This document shows positions 7,136-13,962 of a DNA stretch of 26,157 nt, piece after piece; the stretch's first letter is position 1; each line of letters opens with the position of its first letter. Made by a program: the position numbers and the translations under genes. This DNA is from Lachnospiraceae bacterium. Lineage in GTDB: Bacteria; Bacillota_A; Clostridia; Lachnospirales; Lachnospiraceae. Under the pieces are notes generated by a model, which had not been told where the DNA came from, did no database searches, and saw nothing but the letters and a program-made list of their open reading frames with translations. The DNA lies in NCBI GenBank assembly GCA_028694115.1, contig JAQUUB010000059.1, positions 1 to 26,157 of the forward strand, written 5' to 3'.

Positions 7136-8542
7136 TTATCTCATTCGCCGATCATTCTTTGAGTAGTACAGCTTCTTGTTTTCAAGCATTTGCTCATCAG
7201 CTAAATGCACAGCCCCAGAAACGCCAGTGACATTCTGCTGTGTTGCCACGCCATAAGCAATGCTATATCCTTTTTTCATAAGTGTTTCATACACAATTTC
7301 AGCTTTTGCCCGGCATTCTTCTTGACTCATATTTTCTATGATTGCTACAAATTCATCACCACCTGCCCGGAAAACCAAATGTGCAGGATATTCTGTCTGT
7401 ATCGTTTCTGCTACATTACGGAGCATTCTATCTCCGGCCTCATGTCCCTTCAAATTGTTCAGTTCATGTAAGCCATTTACGTCAATGAATACACAGGAAA
7501 TCAACTCAAAAGTTTTATCCTTGTTCAAAGTCAGGAATGCATCATAAGCATTTCTATTCTGCAATCCAGTCAATTTGTCACTCATTCCCAATTTGCGCGT
7601 TTGACGATACGCATTAAAAATAGAAAAGGTTACAAATAGCATATACAAGAAAACGATTGTACCGGTTTTTGCCGCCATTCGATATAAGGTATTGTTGATT
7701 TCGTTGCTGCTTTTTAATGCATATCTGTCCTGCACTGTTACAATAACGCTCCAGTTATTGATGCCAACCGGTTCGTAATGCATATACAATATATCTCCGG
7801 TTGATTGCGATACAAATGCCAAATTTCCACCCTCGCCGTTTTTCATCTTAACGGCAGCATCCTGAAAATTATCCTGCGATATATTTTTTCTGTTGAAGAA
7901 ATCGGATATATTCCCAACCGAATTATGCCAGGTGTCTAACAAAAAATCTCCCGTGTTACCATCTACAAGATATACATATGCGTTGCCCCCGTAAATGTTT
8001 GTGGTATATGCTTTCTCGAAACTGGCGAGTCCGACTACGCCATATAGTATATAAATGGTTTGACCATTCTGTATCACCGGAACAGCATTTCGGATGACTC
8101 TTTCATTTGGGTCTTTTGTACTGTAAGAAATATCAGAAACATAAGCTCCTTTTTTTGCTTCCTCATTAAAATCAAATGATTCACTCACATCACGAACAGT
8201 TCCGTCTGCATCCAGCATCGTATTATCCGGATACAATATTTCAACATAATCCACATAAGATGTGGCACTGTCATAGCTATTCAAAATATTACACAAGTCA
8301 CTGCCTGACTGTTCTCCTCCATTTGCAATAATTGTAGCCATTGCAGTCAGAATCGTGTGATCCATATCTGTTGTTTTATATAAATCCTCCGCCAATTGGT
8401 CGGCTGCTTCATCAAGATAAGTGAAACATGTTTCCTCTGTCTGTGTTTGAACAGATTTTATCGCACTGCTAACCAAAATCATCAATAATGCAGCAGACAC
8501 AAAGGTCACCAGACCCGCAACTACTTTAAAGTTCTTACGCAC
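7136..8542 (-). CDS. Membrane diguanylate cyclase (GGDEF)
   Basis: Counting from the outermost possible start at 8551 (471 aa), there is a membrane segment at about 10-31, an extracytoplasmic sensor region at about 35-285 resembling a Cache-type ligand domain, a second membrane segment at about 297-314, and a GGDEF domain from about 320. The domain shows DKLTGLQNRNAYD, FIDVNGLHELN and RAGGDEF (GGDEF at 397-401), so the active site is intact and it should make cyclic di-GMP from GTP. The allosteric RxxD site five residues before GGDEF is replaced by YPAH, so product inhibition at that site is probably absent. GTG 8542 is preferred because GAGGAG lies 8 nt before it and overlaps the outer GTG. 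The extracellular signal is unknown. Confidence 0.92.
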   Translation of the reverse strand: MRKNFKVVAGLVTFVSAALLMILVSSAIKSVQTQTEETCFTYLDEAADQLAEDLYKTTDMDHTILTAMATIIANGGEQSGSDLCNILNSYDSATSYVDYVEILYPDNTMLDADGTVRDVSESFDFNEEAKKGAYVSDISYSTKDPNERVIRNAVPVIQNGQTIYILYGVVGLASFEKAYTTNIYGGNAYVYLVDGNTGDFLLDTWHNSVGNISDFFNRKNISQDNFQDAAVKMKNGEGGNLAFVSQSTGDILYMHYEPVGINNWSVIVTVQDRYALKSSNEINNTLYRMAAKTGTIVFLYMLFVTFSIFNAYRQTRKLGMSDKLTGLQNRNAYDAFLTLNKDKTFELISCVFIDVNGLHELNNLKGHEAGDRMLRNVAETIQTEYPAHLVFRAGGDEFVAIIENMSQEECRAKAEIVYETLMKKGYSIAYGVATQQNVTGVSGAVHLADEQMLENKKLYYSKNDRRMR

Positions 8543-8580
8543 TTGTGTCACTCCTCTAAAAATGTATTGTGTATTTATCC

Positions 8581-8586
8581 ATTATA
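8581..8586 (-). promoter_or_regulatory. -10 box for the diguanylate cyclase gene
   Basis: A perfect TATAAT on the minus strand, preceded by TTGG, lies about 40 nt before the start codon. No good -35 hexamer is seen at the expected distance, so the promoter may be weak or need an activator. Confidence 0.5.
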
Positions 8587-8789
8587 CCAAGAATCGTGTT
8601 GAAATCACAGTGGAATATTAAATAATCTGCCTTTTACTAAATATCGCATTACTGTTCACACCTACGGTGTTCCAGCGACGAATTTGATACTACTATACAG
8701 ACATCAGAAGCCAACCAGAAAATCCATGACGCTTCTACCTGTTATCATCTGATTGGACTTATCTGCATCATCTTTATCTAACGTGTTCC
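8587..8789. other. No gene recognised
   Basis: No start codon with a ribosome binding site and no known family were found. A minus-strand frame that continues leftward out of the neighbouring 91-bp repeat stays open to a stop near 8733, so this may be part of a decayed mobile-element gene. Confidence 0.35.
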
Positions 8790-8880
8790 TTAGAAAATCC
8801 TTATATTTCTGTAAATAGGTCAAGGACAATTTAGGGCACCATCATACTGTTTTCTATTCTTCACTTGGAAATCGGTCAAC
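8790..8880. repeat. 91-bp diverged direct repeat, copy A
   Basis: This segment aligns without gaps to 19954-20044 with 10 mismatches in 91 positions (about 89% identity by eye), in the same orientation. It starts TTAGAAAATCCT and ends AAATCGGTCAAC. On the minus strand both copies share an open stretch reading LTYLxKYxDFLR, so it may derive from an element-encoded gene end. It lies 24 nt from a truncated DUF3795 gene. I do not recognise the element. Confidence 0.8.
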
Positions 8881-8903
8881 ATTTGTTAGCGACACGCCAT
8901 CTC

Positions 8904-9053
8904 TCATAACTTCTTGTTGTTTGCAATTTGGCAGGATTGGTTTCCTTCTCCACCTCCACAGCCCGGACAATGTCCTGACAGATGCATAGAACATAATCCA
9001 CAGTTTAATCCGCACAGAGAAAACAATGGATCCTTTCTTTGAAAATTTTTCAT
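8904..9053 (-). pseudogene. Truncated DUF3795-family Cys-rich protein
   Basis: A 49-codon frame with ATG 9053 preceded by GGAGGAAAG at the right distance. It reads SLCGLNCGLCSMHL, then GHCPGCGGGEGNQSC, a Cys-rich start characteristic of DUF3795 proteins, which probably bind metal. After NQSCQIA the similarity stops and the frame ends within five residues, whereas intact relatives continue for about 100 more residues with further Cys motifs. The break lies next to repeat copy A, which suggests that the rest was lost when that sequence arrived. It is missed by ORF callers with a size cut-off. An intact, diverged relative is at 21189-21620. Confidence 0.75.
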
Positions 9054-9234
9054 CAATCTTTCCTCCTTACATTACCGTTCTTTATGTGCGGTAATAATTG
9101 TATAGCTGTAAGCATTCACTGTTACTATGCACCTGTCTGTATTCACATACCAATTCTTCCCATCCTTACACCGATATTTACTATTTCCAATATTAACTGT
9201 ATCACTTAATTCTATTTTTATAAATAGAAAATGT

Positions 9235-9265
9235 AGCATTTACCCTATTCTGTAAGAGTAAATGC
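9235..9265 (+). terminator. Hairpin with downstream T run
   Basis: GCATTTAC (9235-9242) pairs with GTAAATGC (9258-9265). The plus-strand flank reads CACTTATTTTTTAG. It looks like a plus-strand intrinsic terminator, although no plus-strand gene is visible before it. Confidence 0.5.
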
Positions 9266-9310
9266 CACTTATTTTTTAGTATCCAACTTTTCACTTCAGC
9301 ACATAAAAAT

Positions 9311-9340
9311 CCCTCCAAACTTAAAACAGAGTCTGGAGGG
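9311..9340 (-). terminator. Hairpin, possible minus-strand terminator
   Basis: CCCTCCA (9311-9317) pairs with TGGAGGG (9334-9340). The minus-strand flank is ATTTTTATG. It may back up the main terminator of the ABC operon. Confidence 0.5.
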
Positions 9341-9369
9341 TAGTTATTTCATATAGCCGTAGCAAAATC

Positions 9370-9403
9370 GCCCACCAAAACACTGTTTTTTTATTTGGTG
9401 GGC
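9370..9403. terminator. Strong 10-bp hairpin
   Basis: GCCCACCAAA (9370-9379) is perfectly complementary to TTTGGTGGGC (9394-9403), with a loop containing a T7 run. It is flanked by modest T-rich sequence on the minus strand (GATTTTG). Its role is uncertain: a second terminator of the operon or a relic of a transposable unit. Confidence 0.5.
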
Positions 9404-9430
9404 TTGTCCAACCTATTCTGTATAAAGAAA

Positions 9431-9471
9431 GAGCCAATGAACTGTGAGTTACCTCACGAATTCATCGGCTC
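9431..9471 (-). terminator. Terminator of the ECF/ABC operon
   Basis: A long stem-loop with arms beginning GAGCC and ending GGCTC, about 18 bp with few mismatches. It is followed on the minus strand by TTTCTTTAT and lies about 90 nt beyond the permease stop codon. This is the best intrinsic terminator in this region. Confidence 0.75.
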
Positions 9472-9562
9472 TGCGTCTGGCTCTTTAATAACTGTTATTT
9501 TGTTTTATTCCCAAAGACAGGACAATTTATAAATGTCATTTTCACGATATTTTCCTCCCAAT

Positions 9563-10336
9563 CTATAATTCATACTTACGAAAAACAAGTGTTCCAATAA
9601 ACGCTGTTAATCCAATAATTACCAACGAATTACTTATCACAGGCAACAATATATTTACCGTATTTGATGTAGAATAAATGGTTAATGACATTCCATAAAC
9701 CGTGTGCTGCACAAACCATTCCCCAATTTTACCTATGCCATTAAAAAGACTACTGATATTTAGAATTGCCGTTGCCAAAGTTTCACTGAACAAAACATAG
9801 CATAACGAGGCGATTATAGAAGCCGTACTATTCTTAATTAACATGGAAATTAAACAAATAACTGCTCCTAACGACGCATAGAGAAAACTTCCGCAAATCA
9901 AACTTGCTACATACTCGATAGTAAACAAATCTTTCATTTTTCCAGAAAACAACAGCGCAATTACTTCATAAGATAAAAATATTGCTATTGCAGTCAATGA
10001 GGCAAGCATGGCTTTGGATAAATACATTCCAATGCGGCTTTTACTTATGAGCCATTTATGCTGCCACGTATTCCATAGATATTCCTGACCTACGAATACA
10101 GAAACAAGTACAGCTACAAAAATACCTAATCCCTTTTGATATTCGATACCTATTTTGATAATATCATTAGCTGATATAAATGTTGTAAGATTGCCGAAAA
10201 TAGAGATTCCAAGACGAATATCCTGTCGATTAAGTATCATTAGTAAAAGTGAAATAAAACCAGTAAATAGAATAAAGAAATAAAATAGTTTGGTTTTTCG
10301 CAACCGATACAGGTCATTTCTGGCTATTTTCAACAT
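9563..10336 (-). CDS. ABC transporter permease (ABC-2 type)
   Basis: A 257-aa integral membrane protein with about six hydrophobic segments (roughly 17-37, 60-82, 106-128, 136-163, 170-200 and 228-250) and an N-terminal cytoplasmic start, MLKIARNDLYRLRKTK, typical of ABC-2 permeases of bacitracin or lantibiotic resistance transporters. Its start codon lies 23 nt inside the ATPase gene and is preceded by GAGAGGAG, so the two are translationally coupled and should form one transporter. The substrate is not shown. Placement behind an ECF sigma/anti-sigma pair suggests a peptide or envelope-active compound. Confidence 0.85.
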   Translation of the reverse strand: MLKIARNDLYRLRKTKLFYFFILFTGFISLLLMILNRQDIRLGISIFGNLTTFISANDIIKIGIEYQKGLGIFVAVLVSVFVGQEYLWNTWQHKWLISKSRIGMYLSKAMLASLTAIAIFLSYEVIALLFSGKMKDLFTIEYVASLICGSFLYASLGAVICLISMLIKNSTASIIASLCYVLFSETLATAILNISSLFNGIGKIGEWFVQHTVYGMSLTIYSTSNTVNILLPVISNSLVIIGLTAFIGTLVFRKYEL

Positions 10337-11033
10337 GATAATTTTCTCCTCTCGTACACTGCATATATAAGGTTTCTAAATTCGTTCCCTGCTGCTGTAA
10401 TTCCTGCTCGGATATTTCCTTTACAATTTCTCCATTGCATAAGATACCAAAGCAGGTAGCTGTATGCTCCAATTCACTCAATATATGGCTTGAAATAATA
10501 ATAGTAATACCGTACTTCTCATTGAGGTGCCGCAATAAATTACGCAGGTCTGCGATACCGTCTGGGTCAAGTCCGTTGATCGGCTCGTCCAAAATTAGTA
10601 AATCGGGTTTTTCAAGTAATACCATTGCCAACTTTAGCCGTTGTGTCATGCCTAAAGAAAAATTTTTTACTTGCCTACAACCACAATCCTCAAGACCAAC
10701 CATTTTTAATGTTTCTTCGATTTTATCATCATCAGATAATCCCAAAAGAATCGCTTGCCCCTTTAAATTCTCAAAAGCTGTCATATTAAGAAATAAGGCA
10801 GGCTCATTGATAACGGCTACAATCCGACATTCCTCGTTATTAAGAGTAACTGTACCGCTATAGTTTTGAATCAATCCCGTTAATACCCGAAGCAATGTTG
10901 TCTTTCCAGAGCCGTTCTTCCCAATCAATCCATAAATTTGACCTTGTACTACTTGTAATGAAACATCTTTCAGTACCGTATTTTTTCCGTATGTTTTTTT
11001 CAGATGATTGCCTGCTAAAATAATTCTGTTCAA
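10314..11033 (-). CDS. ABC transporter ATP-binding protein (BcrA-like)
   Basis: A 239-aa ATPase. Walker A GKNGSGKT is at 38-45, the variant signature SLGMTQ at 126-131, Walker B DLLILDE at 144-150 and the switch His in SSH at 181-183. The short length, the GMTQ signature and an NEPALF-type Q-loop region resemble BcrA-type ATPases involved in bacitracin or lantibiotic self-protection. The start is TTG 11033, seven nt after AGGAGG, since no ATG fits. The gene is followed by an overlapping permease gene and preceded by a 37-codon ORF and the anti-sigma gene, all probably co-transcribed. Confidence 0.9.
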   Translation of the reverse strand: MNRIILAGNHLKKTYGKNTVLKDVSLQVVQGQIYGLIGKNGSGKTTLLRVLTGLIQNYSGTVTLNNEECRIVAVINEPALFLNMTAFENLKGQAILLGLSDDDKIEETLKMVGLEDCGCRQVKNFSLGMTQRLKLAMVLLEKPDLLILDEPINGLDPDGIADLRNLLRHLNEKYGITIIISSHILSELEHTATCFGILCNGEIVKEISEQELQQQGTNLETLYMQCTRGENYHVENSQK

Positions 11034-11060
11034 TTCAATACCTCCTGTTAAATTAAATTT

Positions 11061-11174
11061 TTAATAATGTCTGTAAGCTACTGTACTCCCGTCTGAAAGT
11101 TTTGCATAAATCCATACAATAGCAGAAATACAATGACTACCCTCATAATAAAGAGTTTCGATATTTACACCCAT
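11061..11174 (-). CDS. Small ORF (37 aa) between anti-sigma and ABC genes
   Basis: The start ATG 11174 has an AGGAGA site at good spacing that overlaps the anti-sigma stop codon, and the stop is 27 nt before the TTG start of the ATPase. The peptide begins MGVNIETLYYEG and ends LSDGSTVAYRHY, with no signal peptide. I recognise no family. It may be a true small protein of the operon. Alternatively it is the displaced C-terminal remnant of the anti-sigma factor, which is short compared with relatives. Operonic position and ribosome binding site are the only support. Confidence 0.5.
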   Translation of the reverse strand: MGVNIETLYYEGSHCISAIVWIYAKLSDGSTVAYRHY

Positions 11175-11187
11175 ATGAAACTCTCCT

Positions 11188-11508
11188 TTAAGCGATTCTT
11201 ATATCCATAAAAAGATAAAGCACTAACGCAAATAGTACAACAACAACCAGCGTGATTAAAATTCCTTTCAAAAGTGACTTAAACATCCCTTTCTTCCATT
11301 TCTTAGAAAGATTCTTGACCGCTTCAGCATCCGTAAGATTTTGTTTTCTGTCTGGAATAATCAACATATCATCCATTGCTTTTAATTCAGCTCTGCAATC
11401 TTCACACTCAGAAAGATGTTCTTCAATCATCTGTCTGCTTTCATTACTGCATACACCATCATGGTATAACGGTAATAAATCTCTAATAATTTCACATGAT
11501 ATTTTCAT
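11188..11508 (-). CDS. Anti-sigma factor, zinc-finger (zf-HC2) type
   Basis: A 106-aa protein. The N-terminal zinc-binding anti-sigma domain shows CEIIRDLLPLYHDGVCS and the HLSECEDC motif (His-x3-Cys-x2-Cys). A basic linker and one membrane segment (about 80-101) follow, then only a few residues. It should hold the partner ECF sigma factor at the membrane until stress. The start ATG 11508 overlaps the sigma stop as ATGA and has GGAGG upstream; a longer frame start at 11562 lies inside the sigma gene and lacks this support. Relatives often carry a sizeable extracytoplasmic C-terminal domain, so this one is short at its C-terminus. Confidence 0.87.
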   Translation of the reverse strand: MKISCEIIRDLLPLYHDGVCSNESRQMIEEHLSECEDCRAELKAMDDMLIIPDRKQNLTDAEAVKNLSKKWKKGMFKSLLKGILITLVVVVLFALVLYLFMDIRIA

Positions 11509-11987
11509 TTCATAGCCTCCTGTAATTGTTTTTTTGCCCTGTAAAAAACCAACCTTGCCCAACTGTCCGTTTTTCCAAACAGTTCTCCAATTTGTGAGAA
11601 TGGTAACTCGCCAAATACTCTAAGTGTAAACACCTCTTTGTATGGCTCATTAAGATTATGGAGCAGAATATGTAATTTTCTCGCATCTTCTCTATTAAGG
11701 TAAGCCGTTTCCACATCCAATGCAGGGTCTGGAGTATCTGTATCCATCTCTGGCAGAATATGTTTGTGCTTTGCAGCAGATTTAAAATAAGTGTTCTTTG
11801 CAATTTGGCAAAGCCACACATATAATTTGCAATTTCCGTTAAAGTTGTCTATATGACGCATAGCTTTAAAAAATGTTTCTTGCGTGATTTCTTCCGCCGC
11901 AGCTTCATTGCAACAGAGAGATAACACATATTTATATACATCAGAGAAATACTCCGTGTATATGTTTTCAAAATCTGGCGTACCCAC
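11505..11987 (-). CDS. ECF RNA polymerase sigma factor
   Basis: A 160-aa sigma-70-family protein. Region 2 (about 8-75) contains ITQETFFKAMRHIDNFNGN and YVWLCQIAKNTYF. Region 4 (about 100-155) contains LNEPYKEVFTLRVFGELPFS and IGELFGKTDSWARLVFYRAK. There is no region 1 or 3, which defines the ECF group. The start is GTG 11987, seven nt after GGAGG; a nearby ATG is out of frame. It is coupled to the anti-sigma gene and followed by a small ORF and an ABC transporter. A promoter of ECF type lies just upstream, so the operon is probably autoactivated when the anti-sigma factor lets go. Confidence 0.92.
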   Translation of the reverse strand: MGTPDFENIYTEYFSDVYKYVLSLCCNEAAAEEITQETFFKAMRHIDNFNGNCKLYVWLCQIAKNTYFKSAAKHKHILPEMDTDTPDPALDVETAYLNREDARKLHILLHNLNEPYKEVFTLRVFGELPFSQIGELFGKTDSWARLVFYRAKKQLQEAMK

Positions 11988-12008
11988 TTCATCACCTCCT
12001 CTACTTAT

Positions 12009-12036
12009 AAGACCCTCTACTTTTTAATTCGTTTCA
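12009..12036 (-). promoter_or_regulatory. Candidate ECF-type autoregulated promoter
   Basis: On the minus strand TGAAAC (12031-12036), a 16-nt spacer and GGTCTT (12009-12014) match the layout of Bacillus-type ECF promoters (TGAAAC, 16 nt, CGTCTA-like). It lies about 20 nt before the GTG start of the sigma gene. Confidence 0.65.
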
Positions 12037-12111
12037 AATTTTTTTATTTTCTTTTCTTCGTGCATCCGTAGATTTATGTGCGTCTTTCGGAATAAGCCAC
12101 ATTCGGCTTAA

Positions 12112-12207
12112 ATGAACAACGAACTTAGAAATCAGTTTGATATCAATACTATCAATCTTGCAGAGTTAGCACATCGCACAGGATTAAGTCACGACAAGCT
12201 TCGAGTG
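12112..12207 (+). pseudogene. Helix-turn-helix fragment, possibly transposase N-terminus
   Basis: The frame from ATG 12112 reads NLAELAHRTGLSHDKLR, a plausible helix-turn-helix like those at the start of some transposases. There is no ribosome binding site, and after about residue 32 the frame runs antisense to a better-supported minus-strand ORF, so only the first 95 nt look genuine. The family is uncertain. Confidence 0.3.
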
Positions 12208-12247
12208 CTGTCTGATCCTGCCAGCTTTGTACTTCTTTTGACTGCAT
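12152..12247 (-). CDS. Short ORF (31 aa) with strong ribosome binding site
   Basis: ATG 12247 is preceded by AAGGAGGAATACAT, and a perfect palindrome with promoter-like sequence lies about 40 nt upstream. The peptide starts MQSKEVQSWQDQTALEACRD and stops at 12152. It looks like the beginning of a longer gene that was cut off by the sequence carrying the opposing helix-turn-helix fragment. Function unknown. Confidence 0.4.
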   Translation of the reverse strand: MQSKEVQSWQDQTALEACRDLILCDVLTLQD

Positions 12248-12285
12248 ATGTATTCCTCCTTGTGATTGCGAAGGATTTTCCTTCT

Positions 12286-12308
12286 TTATAATGATAATGT
12301 CATTATAA
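12286..12308. promoter_or_regulatory. Perfect 23-bp palindrome, operator-like
   Basis: TTATAATGA (12286-12294) and TCATTATAA (12300-12308) are exact inverted 9-bp arms around TAATG. The arms contain TATAAT on both strands. It sits upstream of the minus-strand short ORF and looks like an operator overlapping a -10 box, for a MarR- or TetR-like dimer. The cognate regulator is not identified. Confidence 0.55.
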
Positions 12309-12523
12309 TGGTCAAGTCTCTGACATTCAAGCAGAGCAGGATTGTGTTAAAATAAGTTGGCTACAACATGTTTACAAATAAGCGTTTACGTCTAAGAGCC
12401 GAATATGGTTACATAATGACTATGGAGATTGTTTTGATAATCTCACAGCGAGAAAAATTCGGTTAATACCGAGAAATTTATATAATATTCAGTGCAGCAC
12501 CCACTATATCGGGAGAGATAAAG

Positions 12524-13067
12524 ATGATGAACAAGTGTAAAAAAATATTGAAATATATTAGAAATGTACTCATATCATTGATAGGCCTTATTCTCGTTTT
12601 TTTATTAGTATTTATGGGGAAGATATAGACAGCCCCGTCTTGTTGTATCTTCATGGCGGACCTGGATCACCAACAAATGCTTATGATTACGCATTTACAA
12701 GGAAATGGGCAGATGATTATACTGTTGTTACATGGGATCAAAGAAATTGTGGTAAGAGTTACAACAAAAATCAAAATGATACGGAGTTAACCTATGAACT
12801 GATGATGAGTGACGGATTAGAAATGACAAAATATATATGTGACTACTTTGATATAGATAAAATTACGTTATTAGGTCATTCGTGGGGAACGTATTTGGGT
12901 AGTAATCTGGTTTTGAAATATCCTGAATATTATGATTGTTTGATCAGATCACTGCACCATACAAAGAGATGTATATTATGCATTGATGTACTCACGGATT
13001 GCTGGAATCAAAATCAACTGAATTTTTCAATATATTGCATTTGATTTCGAGCAAATCGAATAAATAA
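12524..13067 (+). pseudogene. Alpha/beta hydrolase (prolyl-aminopeptidase-like), degraded
   Basis: Three pieces of one hydrolase in different frames. Piece 1, from ATG 12524 (GGGAGAG upstream), encodes a membrane anchor, KCKKILKYIRNVLISLIGL, and stops near 12628. Piece 2, in another frame to about 12945, is the catalytic core: LLYLHGGPGSP (oxyanion HGGPG), VVTWDQRNCGKS and the nucleophile elbow GHSWG. Piece 3, from about 12952 in a third frame, reads APYKEMYIMH, a stop, then THGLLESKS, which resembles the family C-terminus with its catalytic His. The linker after the anchor and the whole cap domain are missing. The annotated-looking 134-codon ORF at 12640-13044 is therefore only the core plus out-of-frame tail, and no active enzyme is expected. 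Confidence 0.8.
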
Positions 13068-13072
13068 ACAGG

Positions 13073-13237
13073 TCAGCATATGGGCAACTGCATTTCTCTC
13101 TGCACGCATTCCCAAAGAGCAATATCCAGACACCATCTCAGTCTTTCACACGCTGTTTGATAGGATAGCATAGCCTCGGCTTCTTCCGCACTGGTCCTGC
13201 GAAACAGCATCGTGTTCGTCAAGAAAGAATCATTCAT
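13073..13237 (-). pseudogene. Crp/Fnr-family regulator, N-terminal stub
   Basis: A 54-codon frame from ATG 13237 with GGAGAAAAC upstream. The first 25 residues, SFLTNTMLFRRTSAEEAEAM, match the N-terminal helix of clostridial Crp/Fnr regulators that usually neighbour a ferredoxin-like gene and a hybrid-cluster protein gene. After this the sequence departs from the family and stops, so the cyclic-nucleotide-like and DNA-binding domains are lost. It is divergent from the ferredoxin gene, the typical arrangement for a regulator controlling that gene. The assignment rests on a short match. Confidence 0.55.
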
Positions 13238-13252
13238 GTTTTCTCCGTTTTC

Positions 13253-13294
13253 GTTGTTAAAACAACATACTTGGTGAATTTATTATAGTATACT
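13253..13294 (+). promoter_or_regulatory. Palindrome and -10 box before the ferredoxin gene
   Basis: GTTGTT AA AACAAC (13253-13266) is a perfect inverted repeat. TATACT at 13289-13294 is a good -10 box without a proper -35 hexamer. If transcription starts about 7 nt after the -10 box, the palindrome is centred near -41.5, the class II position for Crp/Fnr activators. This fits activation by the regulator whose stub lies next door. Confidence 0.55.
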
Positions 13295-13332
13295 CATGTC
13301 ATAAAATCAAGAGATCAACGGAGGGCTTGAAC

Positions 13333-13962
13333 ATGATAAGAAAGATTATTCACATTGACGAGGAAAAATGCAACGGCTGCGGAGCGTGCGCTGCGGCTTG
13401 CCATGAGGGAGCCATCGGCATGGTAGACGGCAAAGCGAAGCTATTGCGTGACGATTATTGCGACGGCTTGGGTGATTGTCTGCCTGCTTGCCCCACCGGT
13501 GCCATCACTTTTATAGAACGCAAGGCTGCCGCCTATGACGAAGCCGCAGTCATGCAGAGCAAGCACAAAAAGTCAAATAAGCAAGGCGAAATACTGCCCA
13601 GCCATCTTTCCCAGTGGCCGGTTCAGATCAGACTCATTCCGGTAAATGCGCCCTATTTTGACGGTGCGAAGCTGCTCATTGCTGCGGACTGCACTGCCTA
13701 TGCCTACGCCGGATTCCACGATAGGTTCATTAAGGGACATATCACCCTTGTGGGATGCCCGAAGCTGGACAGCGTGGACTATTCCGAAAAGCTCACCGAG
13801 ATCATCCGCTGCAACGATATTAAAAGCGTTACCATTGTCCGCATGGAGGTACCCTGCTGTGGCGGGTTGGAGAACGCCGCCAAAACTGCGCTGCAAAACA
13901 GCGGAAAGTTTATCCCGTGGCAGGTCGTGACCATCTCGACCGACGGCAAAATCGTAGATTAA
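13333..13962 (+). CDS. 4Fe-4S dicluster ferredoxin-like protein
   Basis: A 209-aa protein. The N-terminal 60 residues carry two [4Fe-4S] motifs: CNGCGACAAAC followed by HEGAI, then CDGLGDCLPACP followed by TGAI. The remaining domain has LLIAADCTAYAYAGFHDRF, GCPKLD and a VPCCGGL motif, with conserved Cys residues. It probably serves as an electron carrier or redox sensor; in related genomes it neighbours the hybrid-cluster (hydroxylamine reductase) gene, which is absent here. Start ATG 13333 follows GGAGGG; a TTG two codons earlier is possible but poorly spaced. Its base composition is visibly more GC-rich than its neighbours, with many GGC/GCC codons, which suggests a different origin or strong codon selection. 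Confidence 0.88.
   Translation: MIRKIIHIDEEKCNGCGACAAACHEGAIGMVDGKAKLLRDDYCDGLGDCLPACPTGAITFIERKAAAYDEAAVMQSKHKKSNKQGEILPSHLSQWPVQIRLIPVNAPYFDGAKLLIAADCTAYAYAGFHDRFIKGHITLVGCPKLDSVDYSEKLTEIIRCNDIKSVTIVRMEVPCCGGLENAAKTALQNSGKFIPWQVVTISTDGKIVD

Larger units (their letters stand above)
9054..9562. other. Hairpin-rich non-coding region
   Basis: No gene is visible. Besides the four hairpins listed separately there is a 7-bp inverted repeat ATTACCG/CGGTAAT at 9071-9095, directly upstream of the ribosome binding site of the truncated DUF3795 gene, and a short CTATTT/AAATAG stem near 9211-9226. Confidence 0.5.

Noticed and set aside
13573..13930. Two ORFs of about 100 codons overlapping the ferredoxin gene
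   Set aside because: High GC creates long shadow frames; only the ferredoxin frame carries recognisable Cys motifs and start signals.
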